Of a stretch of 64,000 nucleotides of DNA, positions 16,685 to 25,052 are shown piece after piece. The translations under genes were made by a program, and so were the position numbers. A model generated the notes under the pieces. The model was given only the letters and a program-made list of their open reading frames with translations. It was not told the origin of the DNA and made no database searches. Source of the DNA: Westiellopsis prolifica IICB1 (GTDB lineage Bacteria; Cyanobacteriota; Cyanobacteriia; Cyanobacteriales; Nostocaceae); assembly GCF_004323185.1 (NCBI RefSeq), contig NZ_NAPS01000005.1, forward strand, positions 17,791-81,790. The letters are read 5' to 3'. The first letter of the stretch is position 1. Each line of letters begins with the position of its first letter.

Positions 16685-17023
16685 TCATACTGCAATCGGA
16701 TTTTCAACATCCTCAGTGTGGATGCGGCCCAGACGCAAACGCTTCCACTTTCGCCCAATGGCCATCATCGCGGCTCCTATTTCATCATCGGTGGCAATTT
16801 CAATCATTTGAACCAGCGATCCCTTGCCTTTATTGTCTTTGTTTGATAGGGCATCAACTACGATACCCAGACTTTCCTGGACTACTTGCCTTTGTGGCGA
16901 GGGAAGTACACTCAGGATTTTGAAGTAGTTACCAGCTTTGAGGTCACTTTTTCCATCAAGAAATTTACTCAAGGTACTTTCATGCACACCTGCCTTGTTA
17001 GCAAAGCCAAGACGCAACCTCAA
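16685..17023 (-). CDS. HTH (XRE/Cro-like) regulator
   Basis: 112 aa. GFANKAGVHESTLSKFLDGK is a Cro-like helix-turn-helix followed by a dimerisation-like helical part. The start is a TTG at 17023 with a stop closely upstream, so the true N-terminus is short. It is divergent from the replication-like gene at 17114 and probably controls it. Confidence 0.6.
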   Translation of the reverse strand: MRLRLGFANKAGVHESTLSKFLDGKSDLKAGNYFKILSVLPSPQRQVVQESLGIVVDALSNKDNKGKGSLVQMIEIATDDEIGAAMMAIGRKWKRLRLGRIHTEDVENPIAV

Positions 17024-17113
17024 AAAAGAAACTGTCAGTCACACCATCAAAGAACTTATTGCTCTTGGTTTCTTGAGCGATGAAATTGCTGTAACCTCCC
17101 TGGAGGTACAGCC

Positions 17114-17884
17114 ATGATGGGAAAATTTTACCCCCTGACTCCTGAAATGTCTCAAAAACTTAGAAAGTCCAAACTAACAAAGCATGAAATGGCGTTATGG
17201 CTTTACCTAATTGAAAAAGATCCTTTTGGCGATCGCTACTGGCAGCTGCCCTCAACGTTAGAAATCACCACAGAACTTGAGATGAGTAAAGCCTCATATT
17301 TCCGCGCTAGGGCTAGGTTACAAGAACTTGAGTTATTTGACTTTCAAGAGCAAAGAGTTGATTGCAGAAATTTAACTGGAGTCTCAAAAATGAGACTAGA
17401 GTCTCAAAAATGAGACTCAGAGTCTCAAAAATGCGACTCAGAGTCTCAAAAATGCGACTCAGAGTCTCAAAAATGCGACTCAGAGTCTCAAAAAAGAGAA
17501 AATCAAGCTTCAAAACCCGCTTCAGACAACGATTCCAGCACCTCTCAGACTATTAAGACTTATTCAGACTTTATAAAGACTCTCTCAGAAGAGGAGCGAG
17601 CGAATTTTTTGAAATTTTGTCAGGAAAAGATAAAGAATCTCAGCCAGGAAGTAAACGATATTGAGGCGTGGTTAGCCAGTGAAAACAAAGCTGGACAAAA
17701 CAGGTGGGAGGTTTATTACGAAAAATATCTAGCCTCAAAACAAACGCAAGCCAAAAAAGCTGCAACCAGAAATCCTTTAGACGAATTTCGCCGAGAACTC
17801 GAAGAACGGCAGCAACAAATCCAAAGAGCTTGGGAAGAGTCGCAACGCCAAAATCGTAATCTTGATACTGGAGGTGCGACGTGA
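17114..17884 (+). pseudogene. Winged-helix replication-initiator-like gene with in-frame TGA
   Basis: Starting at an ATG with a perfect GGAGGT site, residues 1-85 form a winged helix (LTKHEMALWLYLIEKDP, STLEITTELEMSKASYFRARARLQE). The frame then enters 21-nt tandem repeats. Repeat units 3-5 read ESQKCDS in this frame, but unit 2 has TGA at 17411-17413 instead of TGC. Past it, the same frame stays open through a hydrophilic, coiled-coil-like C-terminus (DFIKTLSEEERANFLKF.. to NLDTGGAT) up to the TGA at 17882. The first unit is one base short. So a protein of about 256 residues is interrupted by one nonsense base. The stop overlaps the start of dnaB (GTGA), as in a coupled replication operon. 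Readthrough cannot be excluded. Confidence 0.65.
17379..17496. repeat. Tandem 21-bp repeats (GAGTCTCAAAAATGNGACTCA)
   Basis: Five units and a partial sixth: unit 1 of 20 nt (17379-17398), unit 2 (17399-17419), units 3-5 (17420-17482), partial unit from 17483. Each unit carries GAGTCTC and in units 1-2 the opposing GAGACT, so short hairpins can form. Iteron-like replication-protein binding sites are one possible role; they also encode a 7-residue repeat. Confidence 0.8.
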
Positions 17885-18615
17885 TTGATAAACTGCCTCC
17901 CCAAAATATCGAGGTTGAAGAAGCGATTTTAGGCGGGATCATGCTCGACCCAGAAGCGATGGGTAGGATAAGCGATCGCCTAATTCCGGAAGCTTTTTAT
18001 ATCGACTCCCATAAAGATATTTATCAAGCCGCCCAGCGCCTTCATTGGTCTGGTAAACCTACAGATTTGCTCTCGATGACAAATTGGCTGGCTAACTACG
18101 ATTTACTCACACGCATTGGCGGCAGAAATAAACTTGCATCCCTTGTAGACCGTACAGTCTCAGCAATCAACATCGACGCTTTAGCAGCGTTGGTGATGGA
18201 CAAGTACACACGCAGACAGTTAATTAAAGCCGGGTTAGAAATTGTGCAGCTGGGCTATGAAACAGAAACTGAGTTGCCAATTATACTTGACCAGTCAGAA
18301 CAGAAAGTTTTTCGACTGTCACAACAGCAGTTTTCCACCAACACTGAACATAACAGCACAATCACAGCTGCTGCGTATAGTGACCTAGAACAAATTAGCC
18401 CAATTTATCCAACTGGAATTCACCAATTAGACGAACTGATTGTGGGGTTTGAAGGGGGGACACTGACCCTAGTTGCAGCAAAGCGATTAAGAAGGCAGCT
18501 ATGCTGGAGGCAGAGGGCAGAAGGAATCCCCATAAATAAATTTAGGGGATTTAATAAGGACGCTGTATTTCTCGTGCTGCGCGTCTCAAAATACATCTTT
18601 TTATATTTTTCATAA
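17881..18615 (+). pseudogene. dnaB: Replicative DNA helicase DnaB, truncated before the P-loop
   Basis: From the GTG at 17881 the protein is clearly DnaB: LPPQNIEVEEAILGGIMLDPE, then the N-terminal helical domain and the linker up to LIVGFEGGTLTLVAAK (about residue 200). In an intact DnaB the P-loop would follow at once. Instead the frame enters repeat sequence (RRQLCWRQ..) and ends at 18615. The whole ATPase half is missing. The overlap with the preceding gene and their order suggest a small replication module of a plasmid or integrative element, now dead. Confidence 0.8.
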
Positions 18616-18663
18616 ATAAATTTAGGGGCTTTTGACCCTTTTAGCAGAGGGATAATAAATTCT

Positions 18664-18702
18664 TCCCTTCTGCCTTCTGCCTTCTGCCCTCTGCCCTCTG
18701 CC
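18664..18702. repeat. Heptanucleotide repeats (CTTCTGC/CCTCTGC)
   Basis: Five or more copies of a 7-nt unit, of the STRR type known from Nostocales. An inverted, shorter copy lies at 18507-18523. Together with a direct repeat of CATAAATAAATTTAGGGG (18531 and 18611 areas) it fills the gap after the truncated dnaB. Confidence 0.75.
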
Positions 18703-18849
18703 TTTATTCGGTAAATGTAGGCTTGGGCGATCGCAAGAGCGAAAAGCACCAGTGAGGGAAATTTTAGGGGTGTTTCACTGTGTCGAAAATATAAATTTAA
18801 AAATTCTCTGATTGGTAAATTTGGAAATGTAGAGGCTAATGAGACTTGC

Positions 18850-19611
18850 TTGTTTTATGGAGACAAAACAGTGCAAATTACCAAACGCAACGTTGAACTG
18901 CGAGTTGATGACAGCTTAATGCGCGTTTATGTGGCGACCCCAAAACCAGCAGGACTTTACCCTGGTATTTTGTTCTACAGTGATATTTATCAGCTAGGGG
19001 AACCAATGATTCGTTTAGTTAACTACCTAGCAGGACATGGCTATGTAGTTGCAGCCCCAGAAATCTTTCATCGCACAGAGCCAGTAGGCTTTGTTATCGA
19101 ACCAGATGATATTGGTAGAATGCGGGGTAATGATAATGCTAGTCGAACTGCGATCGCTGATTATGATGCTGATTGCCGTGCTGTAATTGATTTTCTTCAA
19201 AAAGAGAGTTGGGTTTGTCCAGATAAAATAGGCACTCTCGGCTTTTGTATAGGTGGACACCTGTCTTTTAGGGCAGCTTTTCAAAGTGAGGTTAAGGTTT
19301 CTGCCTGCTGTTACCCTACAGGTATTCCCAGTGGCAAGCTGGGTAAGGAAGTAGCTGATACAATCGGGCGGGTAAGCCAAATCAAAGGCGAGATGCTCAT
19401 GGTCTTCGGTACACTCGACCCCCACATACCAGAGTTGGATCGTCAAACCCTAATTAAAGCTCTTGAAAACGCTAATGTACCTCACAAAATTCTGATGTAT
19501 GAAGCAGAACATACTTTTATGCGCGATGATGGTTATCGCTACGATCCTGCGGCTGCTACTTCTGCTTGGTCTGAAATATTAGCAGTGTTCGCACGTCTAA
19601 GTACAGTATAA
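18850..19611 (+). CDS. Dienelactone hydrolase family protein
   Basis: About 246-253 aa, the full length of the family. The alpha/beta-hydrolase triad is visible: the nucleophile cysteine in TLGFCIGGH, the aspartate in GTLDPHIP and the histidine in EAEHTFMR. These enzymes hydrolyse dienelactones or other activated esters; the substrate here is unknown. The start is probably the GTG at 18871 (then QITKRNVELRV), not the TTG at 18850. Single gene. Confidence 0.8.
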   Translation: MFYGDKTVQITKRNVELRVDDSLMRVYVATPKPAGLYPGILFYSDIYQLGEPMIRLVNYLAGHGYVVAAPEIFHRTEPVGFVIEPDDIGRMRGNDNASRTAIADYDADCRAVIDFLQKESWVCPDKIGTLGFCIGGHLSFRAAFQSEVKVSACCYPTGIPSGKLGKEVADTIGRVSQIKGEMLMVFGTLDPHIPELDRQTLIKALENANVPHKILMYEAEHTFMRDDGYRYDPAAATSAWSEILAVFARLSTV

Positions 19612-20098
19612 AAAAGTATCTAATGATACTGAAACCACGGGTGATGAGGCGCTGCGGATGAACAATGCACTGCTGGAAGAATTGGTGGTGGCGGTTCAGG
19701 AGTAAGGGGAATGTGGGGGCGATCGCACTTATCCAGCAGTCAGTCCACTCGTGGGTGGCAATAGCTAAAAAACAGCGATCGCTTGTGGTGTAGATGCGAT
19801 CGCATCGCAAACAAAAGTATACGCGGGAATCACAAGGGTATAACCAGCGATTCACTTTTGTAGGGGGGCAGCAAAAGGCGCGCGCTGCCCTAAGCCCTTG
19901 CCCGAACCACAGACAACTACAGAAAAAGAAACTGCTGTGGCAACACGGCGGCTACTCATACTGTAGTGCCTGCGGTTCGCCCGCGCGCACCTTTTGCTAC
20001 TTAAAAAAAGCTAGTGGTTAGTAGTTAGCTGTTCTAGTCTTTTTGTCACATTGCAGCAGTGGTGGTGAAGTTACCCCCACTGTAAAGAGTGCGATCGC
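19612..20098. other. Intergenic stretch with gene debris
   Basis: No intact gene. Just after the hydrolase a frame reads SNDTETTGDEALRMNNALLEE.. to a TAA at about 19705, a short coding remnant of unknown origin. An inverted repeat GCAAAAGGCGCGCG / CGCGCGCACCTTTTGC (19871 and 19982 areas) brackets a stretch with a CSACG motif. Confidence 0.4.
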
Positions 20099-20494
20099 TT
20101 ATCTGCTCAAAAACTTACTTACATGAGCCGGTATTGGCTCGACTTCCTTTTTAGATAAAGGTTTGAAGGTAACAAGCCGTTCATACTTATTTTCTCCATC
20201 ATCACCTTTACCAACACAGCGAGAGAACCAGATAGCCTCACCAAATTTATTAGAAGGCGACCTGCGAACAAATTGATATCCGTTCCAATTAACTACAGCT
20301 GCTCCATATTGATCTGATTTCTCCACGATTACGCCGATACTTTCCCAATCAAATGTTTTAAACTCTTCCAAGCTACGCTGGTAATTTGGCGCGGTGTTTG
20401 GGGCTAATCTATCCAAAGCCGCAGCAATCCGCTCTAGTGCTGTCATCTGGCGGTGTTGAATCTCAAGCCAAAGGTTAATTTGATCTGGTGTCAT
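20099..20494 (-). CDS. Hypothetical protein (131 aa)
   Basis: Starts MTPDQINLWLEIQHRQMTALERIAAALDRL, a helix, then a beta-rich half (YGAAVVNWNGYQFVRRSP) and a basic end. The layout is a coiled coil plus a small globular domain. Family not recognised; similar small proteins occur in accessory regions of cyanobacterial genomes. Confidence 0.5.
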   Translation of the reverse strand: MTPDQINLWLEIQHRQMTALERIAAALDRLAPNTAPNYQRSLEEFKTFDWESIGVIVEKSDQYGAAVVNWNGYQFVRRSPSNKFGEAIWFSRCVGKGDDGENKYERLVTFKPLSKKEVEPIPAHVSKFLSR

Positions 20495-20648
20495 AGTCTG
20501 ATCAATTCTTAGAGGAAAGTTAGCGATCGCTTTTTTGTAAAAGCTGTATGATGAAAATGCCGTAAGGCAACCGGGGTGATGATCTTTGGTCGGATACCTG
20601 CCCCGGTTAATGCCCTCGCTTATGGCTGTGGGCTGGCGGCCAGTCTTC

Positions 20649-20849
20649 TTACCAATCAGCTAACTCTGGCTCTGGTTCAGGGTCAAATTCCCATTCTCGC
20701 CCTCGCTGCTCTGCCACTGCTGCATCTCTACGATTCATCCAGCAGTGTTCATACTGGCGTTGGTTACTAGCTCCTAAATACTTCCATACTGCGAATACGT
20801 GCTTGTCTGGGATTTGCCCCACTGCGATTTCATTGTTTAGTAGTGCCTT
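20649..20849 (-). pseudogene. C-terminal fragment of an unknown gene, cut at its 5' side by the IS630 relic
   Basis: The reverse strand reads without stop from the IS630 end (about 20850) to TAA at 20649, giving EIAVGQIPDKHVFAVWKYL, then WMNRRDAAVAEQRGREWEF and an acidic end DPEPEPELADW. Codon use and composition look real, and there is no family I recognise. A GTG at 20822 could restart it. The upstream part seems lost where the transposon relic begins. Confidence 0.5.
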
Positions 20850-20857
20850 ATACCAAT

Positions 20858-21281
20858 TTAATATGAAGCTGCATAGAAAAGAGCTTCTAGGATAAAGTTA
20901 TAAGACGAGATAGATATTACCTGCTCAAGTGTAAGTTGATCGAATAATTCTTGAATGCGAGCCTCCTAAGGGAGGAGCTTCGCTAACGCGTAAAGCTTGT
21001 AAAGAAGAGAAAAGTTGATGATGAAGTGGTTTTTTGAGGAGCTGCCAAAGCCTTTCAATCGGATTGAGTTCAGGAGCAGATGGTGGTTGAAACAATGGAA
21101 TAATATTCTCCGGCCAGCTAATCGCGGAACTTGTATGAGCAGGTGCTTGATCAATCTGTAAAATGGCATAATCCGAGCCTAATTGTACAGATAGCCAGTC
21201 TAAGAACTGTTGAAAACACTCACCATTGAGTTTTGGGTACTCATAGAGAAAATGATCTTGAAGCTCACATAGTTTCAGCAC
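20858..21281 (-). pseudogene. IS630-type transposase relic with a nested small repeat
   Basis: The N-terminal half of the transposase is absent; the remainder has SDYAILQIDQAPAHTS (first visible DDE aspartate), SWPENIIPLFQ and LNPIERLW. At about 20961-20988 a 28-nt small dispersed repeat is inserted after QALR, shifting the frame. Beyond it the original frame resumes as RIQELFDQLTLEQ and ends at TAA 20858 with FYAASY, as in the element at the left edge of the window. Confidence 0.8.
20961..20988. repeat. Small dispersed repeat nested in the IS630 relic
   Basis: About 28 nt (CTCC-TAAG-GGAGGAG..CGCTAACGCG form). It interrupts the transposase reading frame, which continues correctly on both sides, so it is a real later insertion. 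Confidence 0.65.
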
Positions 21282-21312
21282 TCATAACTAACTACGCCAC
21301 TATTTAATTTTA

Positions 21313-21347
21313 GTAACAATTAGTTATAATACTAATTAGTTATTAAG
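21313..21347. promoter_or_regulatory. ArsR-type operator pair upstream of the regulator gene
   Basis: Two overlapping sites: GTAAC-AATTA-GTTAT (21313-21327) and ATAATAC-TAATTA-GTTATTA (21326-21345). They share the CAATTAGTTATAA core with the site at 23034-23053. ArsR/SmtB repressors typically bind AT-rich dyads of this kind, so autoregulation is likely. Confidence 0.55.
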
Positions 21348-21378
21348 CAACTGTTGCGCTGGCTATTAAATCTATCCT

Positions 21379-21741
21379 ATGCCAAAAACTAAACCACCCA
21401 AGGTCGATCCAGCTGTTCTCGTGGCGGTTGCTGATTATTTCAAGGTTTTATCAGAAGCAAGTCGGTTACAGATTTTGAGTTGTCTCAAGTCAGGGGCAAT
21501 GAATGTAATGGAAATTGCCGAGGCTACTGGTTTAGGGCAGGCAAATCTATCTAAACATCTGAAAGTATTAACTCAGGCAGGGGTTTTATCTCGTCAGCCC
21601 AAAGGCACCAGTGCTTATTACGAAATTGTCGATCCAATGATTTTTGAGCTTTGTGAGTTAGCGTGCGATCGCATTAGTGAACGCGTGCAACAGCAGGCTG
21701 AAAGTCTAAAAGCTTTACGTGGTAAAACAGCAATTTTTTAA
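21379..21741 (+). CDS. ArsR-family winged-helix transcriptional regulator
   Basis: 120 aa. The ArsR fold is clear: ADYFKVLSEASRLQILSCL, then the recognition helix AEATGLGQANLSKHLKVLTQAGVL and the wing SRQPKGTSAYYEI. One cysteine lies in ILSCLK and two more near the end (ELCELACDR), which might sense metal or redox state. It is convergent with psbA and separated from it by a hairpin terminator. Matching AT-rich dyads lie upstream of it and in the two divergent promoter regions of the low-oxygen genes, so it is the probable local regulator. The known Synechocystis regulator of comparable genes, ChlR, is of the MarR type, so this would be a different solution. Confidence 0.85.
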   Translation: MPKTKPPKVDPAVLVAVADYFKVLSEASRLQILSCLKSGAMNVMEIAEATGLGQANLSKHLKVLTQAGVLSRQPKGTSAYYEIVDPMIFELCELACDRISERVQQQAESLKALRGKTAIF

Positions 21742-21758
21742 ATTTCCTCAACAAGAAA

Positions 21759-21781
21759 AGCACCCCCAAAATGAGGGTGCT
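21759..21781. terminator. Hairpin terminator between the regulator and psbA
   Basis: AGCACCC/AGGGTGCT stem with an 8-9-nt loop, lying between the convergent 3' ends; suitable as a bidirectional terminator, though T-runs are short. Confidence 0.6.
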
Positions 21782-21806
21782 AAATCAGGCGGTTGCTAAG
21801 CGAGGA

Positions 21807-22889
21807 TTAACTGGTGATCGCAGGAGCAGTAAGTGCGATCGCTTGAGGCTCACCAGATGCCAAATCTAGAGGAAAATTGTGAGCATTGCGCTCATGCATG
21901 ACTTCAATACCCAGGTTTGCTCGATTGAGGAGATCAGCCCAGGTGTTAATTGTGTGTCCCTGGCTATCTAAAACAGAGTTGTTGAAGTTGAATCCATTCA
22001 AGTTAAACGACATGGTGCTAATACCAAGAGCCGCAAACCAAATACCAATCACAGGCCAAGCAGCAAGGAAGAAATGCAAAGCACGGGAATTATTAAAGCT
22101 GGCATATTGGAAGATTAACCGTCCAAAGTAACCGTGTGCCGCTACGATATTGTATGTTTCTTCTTCTTGACCAAACTTGTACCCAATATTGGCTGATTCT
22201 ACTTCTGTGGTTACACGTACTAGTGTAGAAGTTACCAGAGAGCCGTGCATGGCAGAAAACAACGCCCCTCCAAAGACTCCAGCTACACCAAGCATATGAA
22301 ACGGATGCATGAGGACATTGTGTTCTGGTGAAAACACAATCATGAAGTTGAAAGTCCCGGAGATACCAAGCATCATTCCATCTGAGAAACTGCCTTGTCC
22401 AATCGGATAGATTAACAACACAGCTGTTGCAGCCGCAACCGGAGCAGAAAAAGCAACAGAAATCCAAGGACGCATTCCTAAGCGATAACTCAGTTCCCAT
22501 TGCCTACCCATGTAGGCATAGATAGCAATGAGAAAGTGAAAAATAATCAGTTGGTAAGGGCCACCATTGTAGAGCCATTCATCCAGAGAAGCGGCTTCCC
22601 AAATTGGATAAAAATGCAAGCCAATCGCATTGGATGTTGGAACTACAGTTGCAGTAATAATGTTATTGCCATAGAGAAGCGAGCCAGATACAGCTTCGCG
22701 GATGCCATCGATATCTACGGGAGGTGCAGCAATAAACGCAAGGGTAAAGGCGATCGCCGCAGTCAATGCTGTAGGAATCAGTAATACTCCAAACCAACCA
22801 ATATACAGTCGATTTTCGGTATTGGTAATCCAATTACAGAATCTTTCCCATAAACTATCGCTATGGCGCTGTTTTAGAAGCGTTGTCAT
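21807..22889 (-). CDS. psbA: Photosystem II D1 protein, D1' (low-oxygen) form
   Basis: 360 aa, full length. All main functional residues are present by direct count: Tyr161, Asp170, Glu189, His190, His198, His215, Ser264, His272, His332, Glu333, His337, Asp342 and the processing site after Ala344. Residue 130 is Gln. The three substitutions described for the microaerobic D1' form are all there: Ala80, Leu158 and Ala286. This is therefore not a chlorophyll-f-type or otherwise inactive D1 but a water-oxidising variant used when oxygen is low. It is divergent from the flavoprotein gene, with an operator-like dyad at 23034 in the shared promoter region. Confidence 0.95.
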   Translation of the reverse strand: MTTLLKQRHSDSLWERFCNWITNTENRLYIGWFGVLLIPTALTAAIAFTLAFIAAPPVDIDGIREAVSGSLLYGNNIITATVVPTSNAIGLHFYPIWEAASLDEWLYNGGPYQLIIFHFLIAIYAYMGRQWELSYRLGMRPWISVAFSAPVAAATAVLLIYPIGQGSFSDGMMLGISGTFNFMIVFSPEHNVLMHPFHMLGVAGVFGGALFSAMHGSLVTSTLVRVTTEVESANIGYKFGQEEETYNIVAAHGYFGRLIFQYASFNNSRALHFFLAAWPVIGIWFAALGISTMSFNLNGFNFNNSVLDSQGHTINTWADLLNRANLGIEVMHERNAHNFPLDLASGEPQAIALTAPAITS

Positions 22890-23033
22890 TATTTTATGAG
22901 TGCGAGTGGAATTTTGGCATCTAAATCGACAAGTAATACCTTTTTTGATTGTGAAATATCTACTGGATAAGCTTTTGAGCTATCCAGACTGTCGTAATTA
23001 TTTTGCCAATTGGTATAACTTATCTTAGTTAAT

Positions 23034-23053
23034 TTATAACCAATTAGTTATAA
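23034..23053. promoter_or_regulatory. Operator dyad TTATAAC-N6-GTTATAA
   Basis: A perfect 7-bp dyad with a 6-bp spacer, 145 nt upstream of psbA and 101 nt upstream of the flavoprotein gene. It is the cleanest member of the dyad family around this island. Confidence 0.65.
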
Positions 23054-23153
23054 AGCTGTCAAGAGAGTATCAGGAATTATCTCAAATCAGAAGTAACACT
23101 ATGATGCTAAAATTACTCAACAGTTATTTAGTTAATCAAGGAAATCATTTTTA

Positions 23154-24260
23154 ATGACATCTATCTTCCATTCCCTAAGGATTGGCAAACATATTGCCCG
23201 CCATCCCATTGTTCAAGGTGCAATGGCAGTACGGGTATCAGGTGCAAAGCTAGCTGGAGCAGTTGCCAATGCCGGTGGAGTAGGTGTGATTGCATCACTA
23301 GGACTGGGTTTAGATTCTCCTTATTTTAACCAACGTAAACCGCAGAGCTTTTTTACAGCCAATCGACTCGCTTTGATAGACGAATTGAGCAAAGCACGCA
23401 CTATCAGCCCGGATGGAGTCATTGGAGTTAATATTCTTGTTGCCACCAAAGATTATCCCATATTGGCTCAAACAGCAGCTGCCCAAGGAGCCAATCTAAT
23501 CATTGCGGGGGCAGGATTGCCTCTGACTTTACCAGAATATACCGCAGACTATCCTGATGTTGCACTGGTGCCAATTGTATCTAACGTAGAGGCAGCCCAG
23601 TTAATCTGCCAAACTTGGCAAAGTCAATATAACCGCCTACCCGATGCTTTTATAATCGAAAATTGCCAGCTTGTAGGAGGACATTTTACCCAGTGCGAAC
23701 AGGTCTATTTTCCAGGATTTTCGATTGAGTCTGTAATTTCCCAACTACGGGAGTATTTGCAACAACAGATGGGTGTGATGATACCGTTGATTGTCACAGG
23801 AGGGATTGGCGATCGCACTGATATTGCTCGCATATTAGCAATGGGAGCGGATGGTGTACAAATTGGTACTCGCTTTATTACCACAAAAGAATGTGATGCT
23901 GATCAATGTTATAAAAACTACCATCTCCAAGCCTGTCCAGAAGATATTGTCACTGTACCGAGTCCTGTTGGCAAACCTAGTCGTGCTTTACGTAATTCCT
24001 TTGCAGAGCAGGCAATTACTGACTCATCAACAACCTTGGAACGGCGATGTATTGCTAATTGTTTACAAGAGTGTCTGTGTCGAGACACCGGAAAAACTTA
24101 TTGCCTTCTTCAAGCACTTGCAAAAGCTGCGCGTGGGGACGTAGAACATGGTCTAATTTTTTCTGGAGCAAATGTTAGGTACACTGAACGCATCATGTTT
24201 GTCGCTGAACTGATGGCAGAGTTTACCCAGCCTCCGGAAGACAACATGCTTCAGTTGTAA
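23154..24260 (+). CDS. Nitronate-monooxygenase-like FMN oxidoreductase
   Basis: 368 aa TIM-barrel flavoprotein of the NMO/FabK-like family. Motifs: HPIVQGAMAV at the N-terminus, VANAGGVGVIA, ENCQLVGGHF with the active-site histidine region, and TGGIGDRTDIARILAMGADGVQIGTRF for phosphate binding of FMN. The C-terminus carries a cysteine cluster C-x3-C-x3-C-x-C-x8-C (CIANCLQECLC..C), as in some anaerobe-type relatives. Its substrate is unknown. It lies in the low-oxygen island and is divergent from psbA; the next gene follows after 20 nt. Confidence 0.75.
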   Translation: MTSIFHSLRIGKHIARHPIVQGAMAVRVSGAKLAGAVANAGGVGVIASLGLGLDSPYFNQRKPQSFFTANRLALIDELSKARTISPDGVIGVNILVATKDYPILAQTAAAQGANLIIAGAGLPLTLPEYTADYPDVALVPIVSNVEAAQLICQTWQSQYNRLPDAFIIENCQLVGGHFTQCEQVYFPGFSIESVISQLREYLQQQMGVMIPLIVTGGIGDRTDIARILAMGADGVQIGTRFITTKECDADQCYKNYHLQACPEDIVTVPSPVGKPSRALRNSFAEQAITDSSTTLERRCIANCLQECLCRDTGKTYCLLQALAKAARGDVEHGLIFSGANVRYTERIMFVAELMAEFTQPPEDNMLQL

Positions 24261-24280
24261 ATAAAGGTTCGTAAAGATTA

Positions 24281-25000
24281 ATGATTATGAGTGTAGATGA
24301 AATTCTTAAACTTTATGCTGCTGGAGAAAGAAGCTTTCAGCGAGTCAATCTGCAAGAAGCAGAATTAACTAATGCCAACCTCAAAGGCGCAGATTTAAGC
24401 TATGCAGATTTACGTCAGACACGATTGGGTAAAACCAACTTCAGCCAAGCCTGTCTGCGGGAAGCAAACCTGAGTGAAGCCATCCTTTGGGGAATAGATT
24501 TGAGTCAGGCAGATTTATATCGTGCTATTCTGCGTGAAGCTGATTTGACGGGTGCAAAACTAATTCAGACTCGCTTGGATGAAGCCAATTTAATCAAAGC
24601 TAGTTTATGTGGTGCTAATTTGAATGGTGTGAAGCTCTCTGGTTCTCTGCTAATTCAAGCAGACTTCCGTCCTAGTTCCAACCAGCGTACAGACTTGGGA
24701 TATGCAGTTTTAAGTGGAGCAGACTTGAGCTACGCTGACCTGAGAGCAGCATCGCTGCATCACGCCAACTTAGATGGGGCAAAATTGTGTCGCGCCAATC
24801 TTGGTCGGACAATACAATGGGGAGATTTAGCAACGGATTTAACCGAAGCAAGTTTGCAAGGAGCAGACTTAAGTTATGCCAATCTCACCAGTGCGATTTT
24901 GCGAAAGACGAATTTGCAAGGAGCAGACTTAACAGGAGCAATTCTGACTGATGTTGATCTAGAAGGCGCAATTATGCCCGATGGTACAGTTCACGATTGA
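24281..25000 (+). CDS. Pentapeptide-repeat protein
   Basis: 239 aa, mostly A(D/N)LxxA pentapeptides from about residue 20 to the end, forming a right-handed quadrilateral beta helix. There is a short interruption around residues 128-140 (FRPSSNQRTD). No membrane segment. It begins 20 nt after the flavoprotein and shares its operon. The role is unknown; in this position it may have to do with photosynthetic membranes under low oxygen, but nothing in the sequence says so. Confidence 0.8.
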   Translation: MIMSVDEILKLYAAGERSFQRVNLQEAELTNANLKGADLSYADLRQTRLGKTNFSQACLREANLSEAILWGIDLSQADLYRAILREADLTGAKLIQTRLDEANLIKASLCGANLNGVKLSGSLLIQADFRPSSNQRTDLGYAVLSGADLSYADLRAASLHHANLDGAKLCRANLGRTIQWGDLATDLTEASLQGADLSYANLTSAILRKTNLQGADLTGAILTDVDLEGAIMPDGTVHD

Positions 25001-25052
25001 AGATGGGCGATCGCACTTGAATATAATTTTTTTGAGCGATCGCCTACCCAAT

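Noticed and set aside
17379-17496. CRISPR-like regular repeats
   Set aside because: Units are contiguous with no spacers and lie inside a coding frame.
19794-20021. Forward 75-aa frame with CSACG
   Set aside because: Spans an inverted repeat; cysteine pattern too weak to support a gene.
20576-20770. Forward hydrophobic frame
   Set aside because: Antisense to the convincing reverse fragment at 20649-20849.
21807-22889. Chlorophyll f synthase or rogue D1
   Set aside because: All manganese-cluster ligands and Tyr161 are present, which those forms lack.
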